A DNA stretch of 64,000 nucleotides from Streptomyces antibioticus. GTDB lineage: Bacteria > Actinomycetota > Actinomycetes > Streptomycetales > Streptomycetaceae. Positions 45,190 to 53,310 of the stretch are shown here, piece after piece (the stretch's first letter is position 1; every line of letters begins with the position of its first letter). Made by a program: the position numbers and the translations under genes. The stretch spans positions 7,387,750 to 7,451,749 of the forward strand of contig NZ_CM007717.1 of assembly GCF_002019855.1 (NCBI RefSeq), in the 5' to 3' direction. The notes beneath the pieces are model-generated. The model was not told where the DNA came from, searched no databases, and saw only the letters and a list, made by a program, of their open reading frames with translations.

Positions 45190-46203
45190 TTACGCCTGCG
45201 GTGCCGCCTCCGCGCGCATCATCACGCAGTCGAACTCGATCACTCGGCCCGTCGTCGCCTCGCGGGTGACCGGGTACATGCCGCTGATGCCGAAGCCCTC
45301 CGCCTCGTAGACGGCGACGGACTCGCTCATCGTGGGGCTGCCTTCGTAGAGGCGGAGGCAGGCGACCTCGGACTGCATGCCGACGAACTCCGTGACGCGT
45401 TTTCCGGCGCCGGCGAAGACTTCCAGGTCGTAGCCCTGGGTGTCCATCTTCAGGTAGGGGACGGGGGCGGTGAGGCCGTCGAGGGCCTCGTCCATCACCT
45501 CGTCCAGGCGGCGGATGCGGATCTCCTCGGTGTCGGACTTCTTGAAGCGGCTGTAGCGGTCCTTGCCGTAATCGCTGGGCGGCAGCAGGGAGTTCATGGT
45601 CAGCCAACTGGAGTGGATCTCGGCGGTGGTCTCCTCGCGGCCCAGGCCGCACTGGAACACCCGCCACTCGGGGTCGTCCGCCGCGGCCTTCTCGAGCTTG
45701 GCGAACGTCGCCGACGTGGGCTCGAAGGAGACGATCCGCCCGGTGTACCCGGCCCGGCGCAGCCGCTTGGCGTACTGACCGGTGTTGGCGCCCACGTCGA
45801 ACACGCAGGTCACGCCGTACAGTTCGAGCATCGCGGTGACGTGCTGCACGCACAGGTACTCCGCGGCGGCCAACTGCATCTTGCGCTCGTCCACCCGCTC
45901 GGGCGCGTCCGTGAGCACCAGCGCGCCGGACTCGCCGAGCGGGACGACGCCCTGCCTGGGGATCTCACCCCGCTCGCCGCCGCGGGTGCGCCGCAGCAGC
46001 CAGGTGTCCTTGTCCACGGGGGTGACCCGGTAGGGGCCGCCGCGCCGGGAGAGGACCGTGGTGCCGGGGCCGACCTCGGTCGTCTGGTAGCCGCCCCGGC
46101 GGGAGACCACCGCAGCTCCCGGGCCGAGATCGGTCACCTGGACGCCGAAGCGGGGTACGAGTCGAAGCAGTCGTCGGAAAAGAGTCTGCATCTCCCAAGC
46201 CAT
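45190..46203 (-). CDS. FkbM-family SAM-dependent methyltransferase
   Basis: 337 residues. The SAM-binding motif CVFDVGANTGQYAKRLRRAGYTGRIVSFEP near residue 134, LGREETTAEIHSSW, and YLKMDTQGYDLEVFAGA (the MDTQG signature of FkbM) are all present. FkbM enzymes O-methylate sugars or polyketides. Residues 25-58 contain two near-identical 18-residue units (LGPGAAVVSRRGGYQ and VGPGTTVLSRRGGPY), an unusual N-terminal extension of about 100 residues. An ATG four codons in is an alternative start. Substrate unknown. Confidence 0.87.
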   Translation of the reverse strand: MAWEMQTLFRRLLRLVPRFGVQVTDLGPGAAVVSRRGGYQTTEVGPGTTVLSRRGGPYRVTPVDKDTWLLRRTRGGERGEIPRQGVVPLGESGALVLTDAPERVDERKMQLAAAEYLCVQHVTAMLELYGVTCVFDVGANTGQYAKRLRRAGYTGRIVSFEPTSATFAKLEKAAADDPEWRVFQCGLGREETTAEIHSSWLTMNSLLPPSDYGKDRYSRFKKSDTEEIRIRRLDEVMDEALDGLTAPVPYLKMDTQGYDLEVFAGAGKRVTEFVGMQSEVACLRLYEGSPTMSESVAVYEAEGFGISGMYPVTREATTGRVIEFDCVMMRAEAAPQA

Positions 46204-46292
46204 ATCAGGGATGTCCGGGAGGCGTCTGCGGCTTGAACGAGTTTCGACGACCGGTTACGCGACGGAAACCCGTCGGACCCCTGGGGTGGGCC

Positions 46293-46323
46293 TTGACTTG
46301 AAGAGCACTCCAACACCTAGCGT
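46293..46323 (+). promoter_or_regulatory. MerR-type promoter of the F420-type oxidoreductase gene
   Basis: TTGACT (46293-46298) and TAGCGT (46318-46323) are separated by 19 bases, longer than the usual 17. The spacer holds the dyad TTGAAGAGCACTCCAA (46298-46313, 12 of 16 positions symmetrical). Over-long spacers containing a dyad are the mark of promoters untwisted by MerR-family activators. No merR gene lies nearby. Predicted transcription start near 46330 supports the gene start at 46362. Confidence 0.65.
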
Positions 46324-46361
46324 CACAGGTGACGTTGAAGATCGGGAAGGCGGAGACGGAC

Positions 46362-47243
46362 ATGCGTGTGGGCGTGCACATCAACCAGTTCGGCGACGAC
46401 GGGGGCGCCCCGGCCCTCGGTGCCGAGCTGGCGGCGGCGGGCGCCGCGGCGGAGGCGGCCGGGGTGAGCCGGCTGTCGGTGATGGACCACTACTTCCAGA
46501 TGGAGTTCAACGGCGGGGCCGAGGCGCCCATGCTGGAGGCGTACACGACCCTGGCGTACCTCGCCGCCCACACCTCGACCGTCAGACTCGGCGCGCTGGT
46601 CACGGGGGTGACGTACCGTCATCCCGGGCTGCTCGCCAAGATCGCGAGCACTCTGGACGTGCTCTCCGGGGGCCGTGCCTCGCTGGGTATCGGCGCGGCG
46701 TGGTACGACCGTGAACACGACGGTCTGGGCGTGCCGTTCCCGCCGCTCGCGGAGCGCTTCGAGCGGCTGGAGGAGACGCTCCAGATCTGTCTGCGGATGT
46801 GGGACCCGCACGACGACGGGCCGTTCGTCGGCCGGCACTACCAACTGCGGGAGACGCTCTGCGTCCCGGCGCCGGTGAGCGATCCGCGTCCGGAGATCCT
46901 GATCGGCGGCGGGGGTGAGCGCAAGACGCTGCGCCTGGTGGCCCGTTACGCGGACGCCTGCAACCTCTTCGCCGCCGGTCCCGGCCTGGTCCGCCACAAG
47001 CTCGACGTGCTGCGCGAGCACTGCGAGGCGGAGGAGCGTGACTACGACTCGGTCCTGAAGACCGTCACCTACACCGCCGATCCCGCCACGGAGGGTGATC
47101 TCGACGCCTTCATGGCCGACATCTCGGGGTACGCGGGGCTCGGCATCGACACGGTGATCCTCGCGCCGAAGCTGGGCGAGACCTCCGGCTGGATCGACCG
47201 CTTCGTGGCCCCGGCCGTCAAGCGGCTGGCCGAGCTGGACTGA
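46362..47243 (+). CDS. LLM-class, F420-type oxidoreductase
   Basis: 293 residues of the luciferase-like TIM-barrel family. RVGVHINQFGDDGGA start, LSVMDHYFQMEFNGG, GALVTGVTYRHPGLLAKIASTLDVLSGGRASLGIGAAWYDREHDGLGVPFPPLAERFERLEE, and EILIGGGGERKTLRLVARYADACN are the marks of the F420-dependent subgroup common in actinobacteria. A GTG at 46329 is in frame but sits at the predicted transcription start, so the ATG at 46362 was chosen. Physiological substrate unknown; the MerR-type promoter suggests induction by a thiol-reactive or toxic compound. Confidence 0.91.
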   Translation: MRVGVHINQFGDDGGAPALGAELAAAGAAAEAAGVSRLSVMDHYFQMEFNGGAEAPMLEAYTTLAYLAAHTSTVRLGALVTGVTYRHPGLLAKIASTLDVLSGGRASLGIGAAWYDREHDGLGVPFPPLAERFERLEETLQICLRMWDPHDDGPFVGRHYQLRETLCVPAPVSDPRPEILIGGGGERKTLRLVARYADACNLFAAGPGLVRHKLDVLREHCEAEERDYDSVLKTVTYTADPATEGDLDAFMADISGYAGLGIDTVILAPKLGETSGWIDRFVAPAVKRLAELD

Positions 47244-47269
47244 CGTACGGCGACGCGGGGCGCCGTACG
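47244..47269. terminator. hairpin between convergent oxidoreductase genes
   Basis: CGTACGGCG and CGCCGTACG form a perfect 9-base-pair stem with an 8-base loop directly after the stop of the rightward gene and 25 bases before the stop of the leftward FMN reductase gene. Confidence 0.7.
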
Positions 47270-47293
47270 CCAGACCGCTCGCGCGGGATCGGA

Positions 47294-47854
47294 TCAGGCG
47301 GCGACGGGCTCCGCGTGGCCGTGCAGCCGGGCCACGACCTCGGTGAGCTGGGCGGCGACCTCGGCGTCGTCGGCCGGGTGGGTCTCGGCGAAACGGGTCA
47401 GGGAACCGGGGATGGAGAGCTTGAGGTCCTCGATCACCTTGCCGCCCGCGATGCCCACGGCCTTGCGGGCCTCGTCCTGCGCCCACACGCCGCCGAACTG
47501 GCCGAAAGCGGTGCCCACGACGGCGACGGGCTTGCCCCCGAAGGCGCCGGCGCCGTACGGGCGGGACAGCCAGTCGATGGCGTTCTTCAGCACGGCCGGG
47601 ATGGTGCCGTTGTACTCGGGGGAGAAGAGCAGGAACGCGTCGGCGGCCTGGGCGGCCTCACGCAGCTTGGCGGCGGCGGCCGGGAGGCTGCCCTCGACGT
47701 CGATGTCCTCGTTGTAGAAGGGGATCTCCGCCAGGCCCTCGAAGAGGTCGACCTCGGCGCCTTCGGGAGCGAGCTTGACCGCGGCCTCGGCGAGCTGGCG
47801 GTTGGTCGAACCGGCGCGAAGGCTGCCGACGAGCGCGAGAATGCGAACGGACAT
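47294..47854 (-). CDS. NADPH-dependent FMN reductase (flavodoxin-like)
   Basis: 186 residues. LALVGSLRAGSTNRQLAEAA is the phosphate-binding loop, then FLLFSPEYNGTIPAVLKNAIDWLSRP, the flavin-contact motif of the azoreductase/ArsH-like group, and GKPVAVVGTAFGQFGG. It reduces FMN or quinone-like substrates with NAD(P)H. Start chosen at the ATG with GGGAG upstream; an ATG nine codons earlier also fits. Divergent from a TetR gene, with two matching dyads between them. Confidence 0.92.
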   Translation of the reverse strand: MSVRILALVGSLRAGSTNRQLAEAAVKLAPEGAEVDLFEGLAEIPFYNEDIDVEGSLPAAAAKLREAAQAADAFLLFSPEYNGTIPAVLKNAIDWLSRPYGAGAFGGKPVAVVGTAFGQFGGVWAQDEARKAVGIAGGKVIEDLKLSIPGSLTRFAETHPADDAEVAAQLTEVVARLHGHAEPVAA

Positions 47855-47894
47855 GTGGGTACTCCCAAGGGGCTGAAACATTGCCGTAACGATC

Positions 47895-47943
47895 CGGACC
47901 GGGGTCCGTTTATTGTTCTAGCACTCTAACCGGACCGTGGTCC
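47895..47943. promoter_or_regulatory. two TetR-type operators
   Basis: CGGACC-GG-GGTCCG at 47895-47908 and GGACC-GT-GGTCC at 47932-47943. Their centres are 36 bases apart. Both share the form GGACC-G(G/T)-GGTCC, so the repeat is unlikely to be chance. They cover the promoters of both divergent genes (FMN reductase and TetR). Confidence 0.75.
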
Positions 47944-47974
47944 AGTTTCATTCCCGGTGCTTTACGCTGTGTTC

Positions 47975-48643
47975 ATGCCCGCCGATCCGCCGCTCTTCGC
48001 GAACGTCCAGGAGATCGCCGGCGAGCCCGAACTCGTGCAGCTCGGGCCGGCCGGGGACGAGCCGTGCCTGCGTGCCGACGCGGCCCGCAACCGGGCCCGG
48101 CTGCTGGACGCGGCCGCCAAGCTGATCGCCGAGCACGGCGCGGCCGGCGTCACCATGGAGGCCGTCGCGGCCGCCGCGAACGTCGGCAAGGGCACCGTCT
48201 TCCGGCGCTTCGGCGACCGCACCGGACTGCTGACCGCGCTCCTCGACCACTCCGAGCGCAAGTTCCAGGCCGCCTTCCTGACCGGACCGCCGCCGATGGG
48301 CCCCGGCGCCCCGCCGGTCGAGCGGCTGCGGGCCTTCGGTCACGCTCTGCTGCGGCGCACGGTCGACGAGCTCGACCTCCAGCTCGCCGCCGAGCCGGAC
48401 CCGGCCCGCCGCTACTCCGTGCCGGCCCGCCGGGTGCTCCACGGTCATCTGCTCCTGCTGCTGCGGCAGGCGGTGCCCGAGGCGGACTGCGAACTCCTGG
48501 CGCACACCCTGATGGGCTATCTCAACCCCGCGCTCGTCCACCATCTGACCCGTCAATGCGGGCTGCCCACGGCCCGGTTGGAGTCCGGCTGGACCGAACT
48601 GGTGGACCGTCTCACGGCCGGAATCACCCAACCAACCGACTGA
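47975..48643 (+). CDS. TetR-family repressor
   Basis: 222 residues. Helix-turn-helix at about 40-85: RLLDAAAKLIAEHGAAGVTMEAVAAAANVGKGTVFRRFGDRTGLLTALLD. The rest is the helical ligand-binding and dimerisation domain. A GTG six codons upstream is an alternative start. Divergent from the FMN reductase gene and facing two GGACC-type dyads; most likely an autorepressor that also controls the reductase in response to an aromatic or quinone compound. Confidence 0.92.
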   Translation: MPADPPLFANVQEIAGEPELVQLGPAGDEPCLRADAARNRARLLDAAAKLIAEHGAAGVTMEAVAAAANVGKGTVFRRFGDRTGLLTALLDHSERKFQAAFLTGPPPMGPGAPPVERLRAFGHALLRRTVDELDLQLAAEPDPARRYSVPARRVLHGHLLLLLRQAVPEADCELLAHTLMGYLNPALVHHLTRQCGLPTARLESGWTELVDRLTAGITQPTD

Positions 48644-48724
48644 CCTGCATTTTTGACGGTCGTCACGGATGAACGTCCCCTGCGTGCAAGCGAGTTCGGG
48701 GCTTCTGCCAAGATGCCGTACGTC

Positions 48725-49762
48725 ATGGTGCAGATACCCAACCCACCCGCGCCGACGATCTCGCCGGCGCCGCGCTCCGTCCCCACGAGTGCCGACGTGG
48801 CCCGTCTGGCCGGCGTCTCCCGCGCGACCGTCTCCTACGTCCTGAACAACACCAGCGCCGTCCGGATCAGCGAACCCACCCGCCGCCGGGTCCGCGACGC
48901 CGCGAAGGAACTCGGGTACGTGCCGCACGCGGCCGCCCGCAGCCTGCGCGCCGGACACAGCCGGATGGTGCTGATGCCCGCCCCGCCCGTCCCCGCGGGC
49001 CCGCTCTACAGCCAGTTCGTCCACGACTTCCAGGGCGCCCTGAGCCGGCTCGACTACATCGTCGTCCAGTACGGCGCCTGCGGGCTGCGCGGGGACGACG
49101 CCGCGCGGGCCTGGGCCGAGCTGCGGCCGGTCGCGGTGCTGGTGCCCGGACCCGGCCTCGGCCCGGAGGGGGTGTCCGTCCTCAAACGCTCCGGCGCACG
49201 CGCCGTCGTCACCCTCAGCTCCGAGCGGGTCGAGGGCACCCACGCGCTCCTGATGGACCACGAGGGCGTCGGCCGCAGCGCCGCCGGACACCTGTACGCG
49301 CGCGGCCGGCGCCGGATCGGCGTCGTCGTCCCCGAGGAACGCGGCATGGACATGTTCGCCGGGCCCCGGCTCGCCGGTGCCCGTGAGGCCGTGCGCGACA
49401 CCGACGCCACCGTCACCGCGCTGCCGCTGGCCCACACGGAGGACTCCGCGGCCGCGCTCGCCGCCCGCTGGCCGGAACTCGGACTGGACGCCGTGTTCGC
49501 CTACAACGACGAGTACGCCATGCTGCTGATGCGCGCCCTCCAGGACGCGGGTGTGCGGATCCCCGAGGACACGGCCGTGATCGGCGCCGACGACCTGCTC
49601 CTCGGCCGGCTGCTGCGGCCCCGGCTCAGCACGGTCCGGGTCGCGCTGCCCTCCGGACGCGACCTCGCCGGACTGGTCGACCGGGCGGTGCGCAACCCGG
49701 GCGCGGCGCCCGAGGCGCACGAACCGCTGGCGGCTACGGTGGTGCACCGCGACTCGACCTGA
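48725..49762 (+). CDS. LacI-family repressor
   Basis: 345 residues. N-terminal helix-turn-helix TSADVARLAGVSRATVSYVLNNTSAVRISEPTRRRVRDAAKELGYVPHAAARSLR, then a periplasmic-binding-protein-like effector domain ending in VIGADDLLLGRLLRPRLSTVRVALP. ATGs 4 and 24 codons upstream are also in frame; the chosen one is nearest to family length. It is followed by an aldehyde dehydrogenase gene, with a perfect palindromic LacI-type site in between, so that gene is the probable target. Confidence 0.91.
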   Translation: MVQIPNPPAPTISPAPRSVPTSADVARLAGVSRATVSYVLNNTSAVRISEPTRRRVRDAAKELGYVPHAAARSLRAGHSRMVLMPAPPVPAGPLYSQFVHDFQGALSRLDYIVVQYGACGLRGDDAARAWAELRPVAVLVPGPGLGPEGVSVLKRSGARAVVTLSSERVEGTHALLMDHEGVGRSAAGHLYARGRRRIGVVVPEERGMDMFAGPRLAGAREAVRDTDATVTALPLAHTEDSAAALAARWPELGLDAVFAYNDEYAMLLMRALQDAGVRIPEDTAVIGADDLLLGRLLRPRLSTVRVALPSGRDLAGLVDRAVRNPGAAPEAHEPLAATVVHRDST

Positions 49763-49810
49763 CCGCGTGCGAGCCCGCGCGGCGACCGGCCCGGCGCAGT
49801 AGGGTGCGAA

Positions 49811-49824
49811 GTTGAGCGCTCAAC
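49811..49824. promoter_or_regulatory. LacI-type operator before the aldehyde dehydrogenase gene
   Basis: GTTGAGCGCTCAAC is a perfect 14-base palindrome with the central CG typical of LacI/GalR sites. It lies 60 bases upstream of the chosen dehydrogenase start and 49 after the LacI stop. It overlaps the TTG at 49812, arguing against that upstream start. Confidence 0.78.
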
Positions 49825-49883
49825 CACATGGGACTTCGTTCCCCGAGTCCGGAGTCCCGCGGGTCACCGATCGGAGAGCCCTG

Positions 49884-51329
49884 ATGCCCCTGCTCGACCC
49901 CCACACCTGGCAGACCTCGTCCTCCCGCCCCCTGACCGGATCCGAGTACGCCGTCACCGAGCCCGCCACGTCGGAGCGGCTCGGGACGGTCGTCCTCGCC
50001 GCCCCCGAGGACGTCGCCCCGGCCGCCGAGGCCGCCCGCGCCGCCCAGACCGAGTGGGCCCGCCTCCCGCACTTCGTCCGCGCCGGCGTGCTGCGCAAGG
50101 CGGGCGACCTGTTCGCCGCGCACGCCGACGAACTGCGCGAGTGGATCGTCCGCGAGTCCGGCTCCGTCCCCGGCAAGGCCGACTTCGAACTGCACGTCGC
50201 CGCCCAGGAGTGCTACGAGGCGGCCGCCCTCGCCTCCCGCCCGCCCGGCCAGGTGCTGCCCAGCGAGGCGCCCCGGCTGTCGTACACCCGGCGGGTCCCG
50301 GCCGGGGTCGTCGGCGTGATCGCGCCGTTCAACGCCCCGCTGATCCTCTCCATCCGCTCGGTCGCGCCCGCGCTGGCGCTCGGCAACGCGGTGGTCCTGA
50401 AGCCGGACCCGCGCACGGCCGTGTGCGGCGGCCTCGCCCTGGCCGCCGTGTTCGCCGCGGCCGGACTGCCCGAGGGGCTGCTGCACGTGCTGCCGGGCGG
50501 CGCCGGGACCGGCGCGGCCCTGGTCGCCGACCCGCGCGTGCCGGTGATCTCCTTCACCGGTTCCACCGCCGCCGGACGGGCCGTCGGCGAGGCCGCGGGC
50601 CGCCATCTCAAGCGCGCCCACCTCGAACTCGGCGGCAACTCCGCGCTGATCGTCCTGGCGGACGCCGACCTCGACGCGGTGATCTCCACCGCCGCCTGGG
50701 GCTCCTTCTTCCACCAGGGCCAGATCTGCATGACCACCGGCCGCCACCTGGTGCACGACTCCCTCTACGAGGAGTACGTCGAACGGCTCGCCGCCAAGGC
50801 CGACTCCCTGGCCGTCGGCGACCCGCACCGCGCGCAGGTGCACCTCGGCCCGCTCATCGACGACGGCCAGCTCGGCAAGGTGCACGCCCTGGTCGAGGCC
50901 AGCACCTCGGCGGGCGCGAAGCTCGCCGCGGGCGGCACCCACGAGAGCCGCTTCTACCGGCCGACCGTCCTCGCGGGCGTCGACGACCGCACCCCCGCCT
51001 ACGCGGAGGAGGTCTTCGGCCCGGTGGCGCCGGTGCGCGCCTTCTCCACCGCCGAGGAGGCCGCCGCCCTGGCCGCGGCGAGCCCCTACGGGCTGTCCCT
51101 GGGCATCGTCACCCGCGACGCCGCCCGCGGTCTGGACCTCGCCGAACGCATCCCGACCGGCATCGTCCACATCAACGACCAGACGGTGAACGACGAGGCG
51201 GTGGCCCCCTTCGGCGGCGTCGCGGCCTCCGGCACCGGCTCCCGCTTCGGCGGCGACGCCAACCTCGACGCGTTCACCGACATCCGCTGGACGACCGTGC
51301 GCGGCGACGTGGCGCCGTACCCCTTCTAG
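49884..51329 (+). CDS. aldehyde dehydrogenase, benzaldehyde-dehydrogenase-like
   Basis: 481 residues. NAD(P) site GVIAPFNAPLILSIRSVAPALALGNAVVLKPDPRT, FTGSTAAGR, the catalytic Glu in HLELGGNSALIVL and the catalytic Cys in FFHQGQICMTTGR. C-terminal EEVFGPVAPV is typical. Closest in pattern to benzaldehyde/vanillin dehydrogenases, oxidising aromatic or aliphatic aldehydes to acids. GGAGAG precedes the ATG. It stands under the upstream LacI-type palindrome. Confidence 0.93.
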   Translation: MPLLDPHTWQTSSSRPLTGSEYAVTEPATSERLGTVVLAAPEDVAPAAEAARAAQTEWARLPHFVRAGVLRKAGDLFAAHADELREWIVRESGSVPGKADFELHVAAQECYEAAALASRPPGQVLPSEAPRLSYTRRVPAGVVGVIAPFNAPLILSIRSVAPALALGNAVVLKPDPRTAVCGGLALAAVFAAAGLPEGLLHVLPGGAGTGAALVADPRVPVISFTGSTAAGRAVGEAAGRHLKRAHLELGGNSALIVLADADLDAVISTAAWGSFFHQGQICMTTGRHLVHDSLYEEYVERLAAKADSLAVGDPHRAQVHLGPLIDDGQLGKVHALVEASTSAGAKLAAGGTHESRFYRPTVLAGVDDRTPAYAEEVFGPVAPVRAFSTAEEAAALAAASPYGLSLGIVTRDAARGLDLAERIPTGIVHINDQTVNDEAVAPFGGVAASGTGSRFGGDANLDAFTDIRWTTVRGDVAPYPF

Positions 51330-51353
51330 CGACTTCTAGCGACTTCCAGCGAC
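51323..51353. repeat. 10-base tandem repeat at the end of the aldehyde dehydrogenase gene
   Basis: TAGCGACTTC is present twice head to tail (51327-51346) followed by a partial, one-mismatch third copy (CAGCGAC). The first copy contains the TAG stop. Probably slippage; it gives tandem stop codons in one frame and spaces the convergent thioredoxin gene. Confidence 0.55.
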
Positions 51354-51362
51354 CGACGGCGG

Positions 51363-51740
51363 CTACTCGCCCTGGGCGGCCTGCTGCTCCTCGACCGACT
51401 TGCGGACCTCGTCCATGTCCAGCTTGCGCGCCTGCCCGATGACGTCCGTCAGGGCGGCCTCGGGCAGCGCGCCCGGCTGCGCGAACACCGCCACCCGGTC
51501 CCGGACGATCATCAGCGTCGGGATCGACTGGATGCCGAACGCGGCGGCCAGCTCCGGCTGCGCCTCGGTGTCCACCTTGCCGAACACCAGGTCCGGGTTC
51601 TCCTCGGCCGCCTTCTCGTAGACCGGGGCGAACTGCCGGCACGGCCCGCACCAGGCCGCCCAGAAGTCGATCAGGACGAAGTCGTTCTCCGTGACCGTCT
51701 GGTCGAAGTTCTCCTTGGTCAGCTCCACGGTGCTGCTCAT
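51363..51740 (-). CDS. trxC: thioredoxin
   Basis: 125 residues with the active site WCGPC (Cys31 and Cys34) inside LIDFWAAWCGPCRQFAPVYEKAA, and the cis-Pro in QSIPTLMIV. A short charged tail follows residue 105. Reduces protein disulfides using thioredoxin reductase. Start at the ATG of MSSTVELT. A GGAAT-N18-GTT promoter lies upstream, the sigma-R consensus used under disulfide stress. The symbol follows S. coelicolor trxC (SCO0885), a known sigma-R target, recalled rather than aligned. Confidence 0.94.
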   Translation of the reverse strand: MSSTVELTKENFDQTVTENDFVLIDFWAAWCGPCRQFAPVYEKAAEENPDLVFGKVDTEAQPELAAAFGIQSIPTLMIVRDRVAVFAQPGALPEAALTDVIGQARKLDMDEVRKSVEEQQAAQGE

Positions 51741-51807
51741 GACGTGTTCCCTCTTCCCGGTGCTTCCTGCCAGGGGCGTCCTGACACGGACTGAAGCCGT
51801 CCGCACA

Positions 51808-51833
51808 AACACGGCCGGCCGGGTCGCTATTCC
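51808..51833 (-). promoter_or_regulatory. sigma-R promoter of the thioredoxin gene
   Basis: On the minus strand GGAAT (51829-51833) and GTT (51808-51810) are separated by exactly 18 bases, matching the Streptomyces sigma-R consensus GGAAT-N18-GTT. Predicted transcription starts near 51800, about 60 bases before the ATG. The site lies in the gap shared with the divergent flavoprotein gene. Confidence 0.8.
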
Positions 51834-51883
51834 GCGCCCCTACCCGTGTGGCCACCGGGCACACCACCCACCAGACTGACTCC

Positions 51884-53302
51884 ATGACGGAAACGGAAAC
51901 CAACACGTACGACGTCGTGGTGCTCGGAGCCGGACCCGTGGGGGAGAACGTGGCCGACCGCACCCGCGCGGCCGGACTGACCACCGCGGTCGTGGAGAGC
52001 GAACTGGTCGGCGGCGAGTGCTCGTACTGGGCCTGTATGCCCAGCAAGGCCCTGCTGCGCCCGGTCCTCGCCCAGGCCGACGCCCGCCGGCTGCCCGGCC
52101 TCGCCGAGGCGGTGCGCGGCCCCCTGGACACCCCGGCCGTCCTCGCCCGCCGCAACTGGTTCACCGGCGACTGGACGGACGACGGCCAGGTCGACTGGAT
52201 CAAGAGCATCGGAGCCGACCTCTACCGCGGCCACGGCAGACTGACCGGCCCGCGCCAGGTGACCGTGGGGGACACCGTGCTCACCGCCCGCCACGCCGTC
52301 GCCGTCGCCACCGGGACCCGCGCCGCGCTGCCCGACCTGCCCGGTCTCGCCGAGGTGCGGCCGTGGACGAGCCGGGACGCCACCAGCGCCCAGTCCGCGC
52401 CGGGCCGGCTCGTCGTGGTCGGCGGGGGAGTCGTCGCCACCGAGATGGCCACCGCCTGGCAGGCCCTCGGCTCGCAGGTCACCCTCCTGGTCCGGGGCAA
52501 GGGCCTGCTCGACCGGATGGAGCCCTTCGCGGGCGAACTGGTCGCCGAGGCGCTCACCGCGGCCGGCGCGGACGTGCGCACCGGCACCTCGGTGGCCTCC
52601 GTGAGCCGGGTGGACGGCACCGTCGTGGTCGTCACCGACACCGGCGAGCGCATCGAGGCCGACGAGATCCTCTTCGCCACCGGCCGCGCCCCGCGCACCG
52701 ACGACATCGGCCTGGAGACGGTCGGCCTGACCCCCGGCTCCTGGCTGAGCGTCGACGACAGCCTCCGTGTCGACGGCACCGACTGGCTCTACGCGGTCGG
52801 CGACATCAACCACCGCGCCCTCCTCACCCACCAGGGCAAGTACCAGGCCCGGATCGCGGGCGCCGCGATCGCCGCCCGCGCGGCCGGCACCGACCTGCCG
52901 GAGAACGCCCCGTGGAGCGCGTACGCCGCCACCGCCGACCACGAGTCGGTCCCGCAGGTCGTCTTCACCGATCCCGAGGCGGCCGCCGTCGGCCTCTCGC
53001 TCACCGAGGCGGAGGCGGCCGGACACCGGGTGCGGGCCGTCGACGTCGACCTGTCGTCCGTCTCCGGCGCGGGCCTCTACGGCGAGGACTACAAGGGCCG
53101 CGCCCGGATGATCGTCGACCTGGACGAGGAGATCCTGCGCGGGGTCACCTTCGTCGGTCCCGGCCTGGGGGAGCTGATCCACTCGGCGACGATCGCCGTC
53201 GTCGGACAGGTCCCGATCGCCCGTCTGTGGCACGCCGTTCCGTCCTACCCGACGCTGAGCGAGGTGTGGCTGCGGCTGTTGGAGGCGTACCGGGACAACT
53301 GA
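51884..53302 (+). CDS. FAD-dependent pyridine-nucleotide disulfide oxidoreductase
   Basis: 472 residues. FAD-binding VVVLGAGPVGENVADR, redox-active disulfide C-x4-C in GGECSYWACMPSKALLRP, NAD(P) site LVVVGGGVVATEMATAWQALG, FAD contact LYAVGDINHRALLTHQGKYQ, and a C-terminal HAVPSYPTLSE with the His-Glu pair of the acid-base catalyst. It belongs with mercuric-reductase, lipoamide dehydrogenase and mycothione reductase relatives. The C-terminal Cys pair of mercuric reductase is absent. Divergent from the sigma-R thioredoxin gene, so thiol redox is a reasonable but unproven setting. Confidence 0.92.
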   Translation: MTETETNTYDVVVLGAGPVGENVADRTRAAGLTTAVVESELVGGECSYWACMPSKALLRPVLAQADARRLPGLAEAVRGPLDTPAVLARRNWFTGDWTDDGQVDWIKSIGADLYRGHGRLTGPRQVTVGDTVLTARHAVAVATGTRAALPDLPGLAEVRPWTSRDATSAQSAPGRLVVVGGGVVATEMATAWQALGSQVTLLVRGKGLLDRMEPFAGELVAEALTAAGADVRTGTSVASVSRVDGTVVVVTDTGERIEADEILFATGRAPRTDDIGLETVGLTPGSWLSVDDSLRVDGTDWLYAVGDINHRALLTHQGKYQARIAGAAIAARAAGTDLPENAPWSAYAATADHESVPQVVFTDPEAAAVGLSLTEAEAAGHRVRAVDVDLSSVSGAGLYGEDYKGRARMIVDLDEEILRGVTFVGPGLGELIHSATIAVVGQVPIARLWHAVPSYPTLSEVWLRLLEAYRDN

Positions 53303-53310
53303 GCCTTCCG

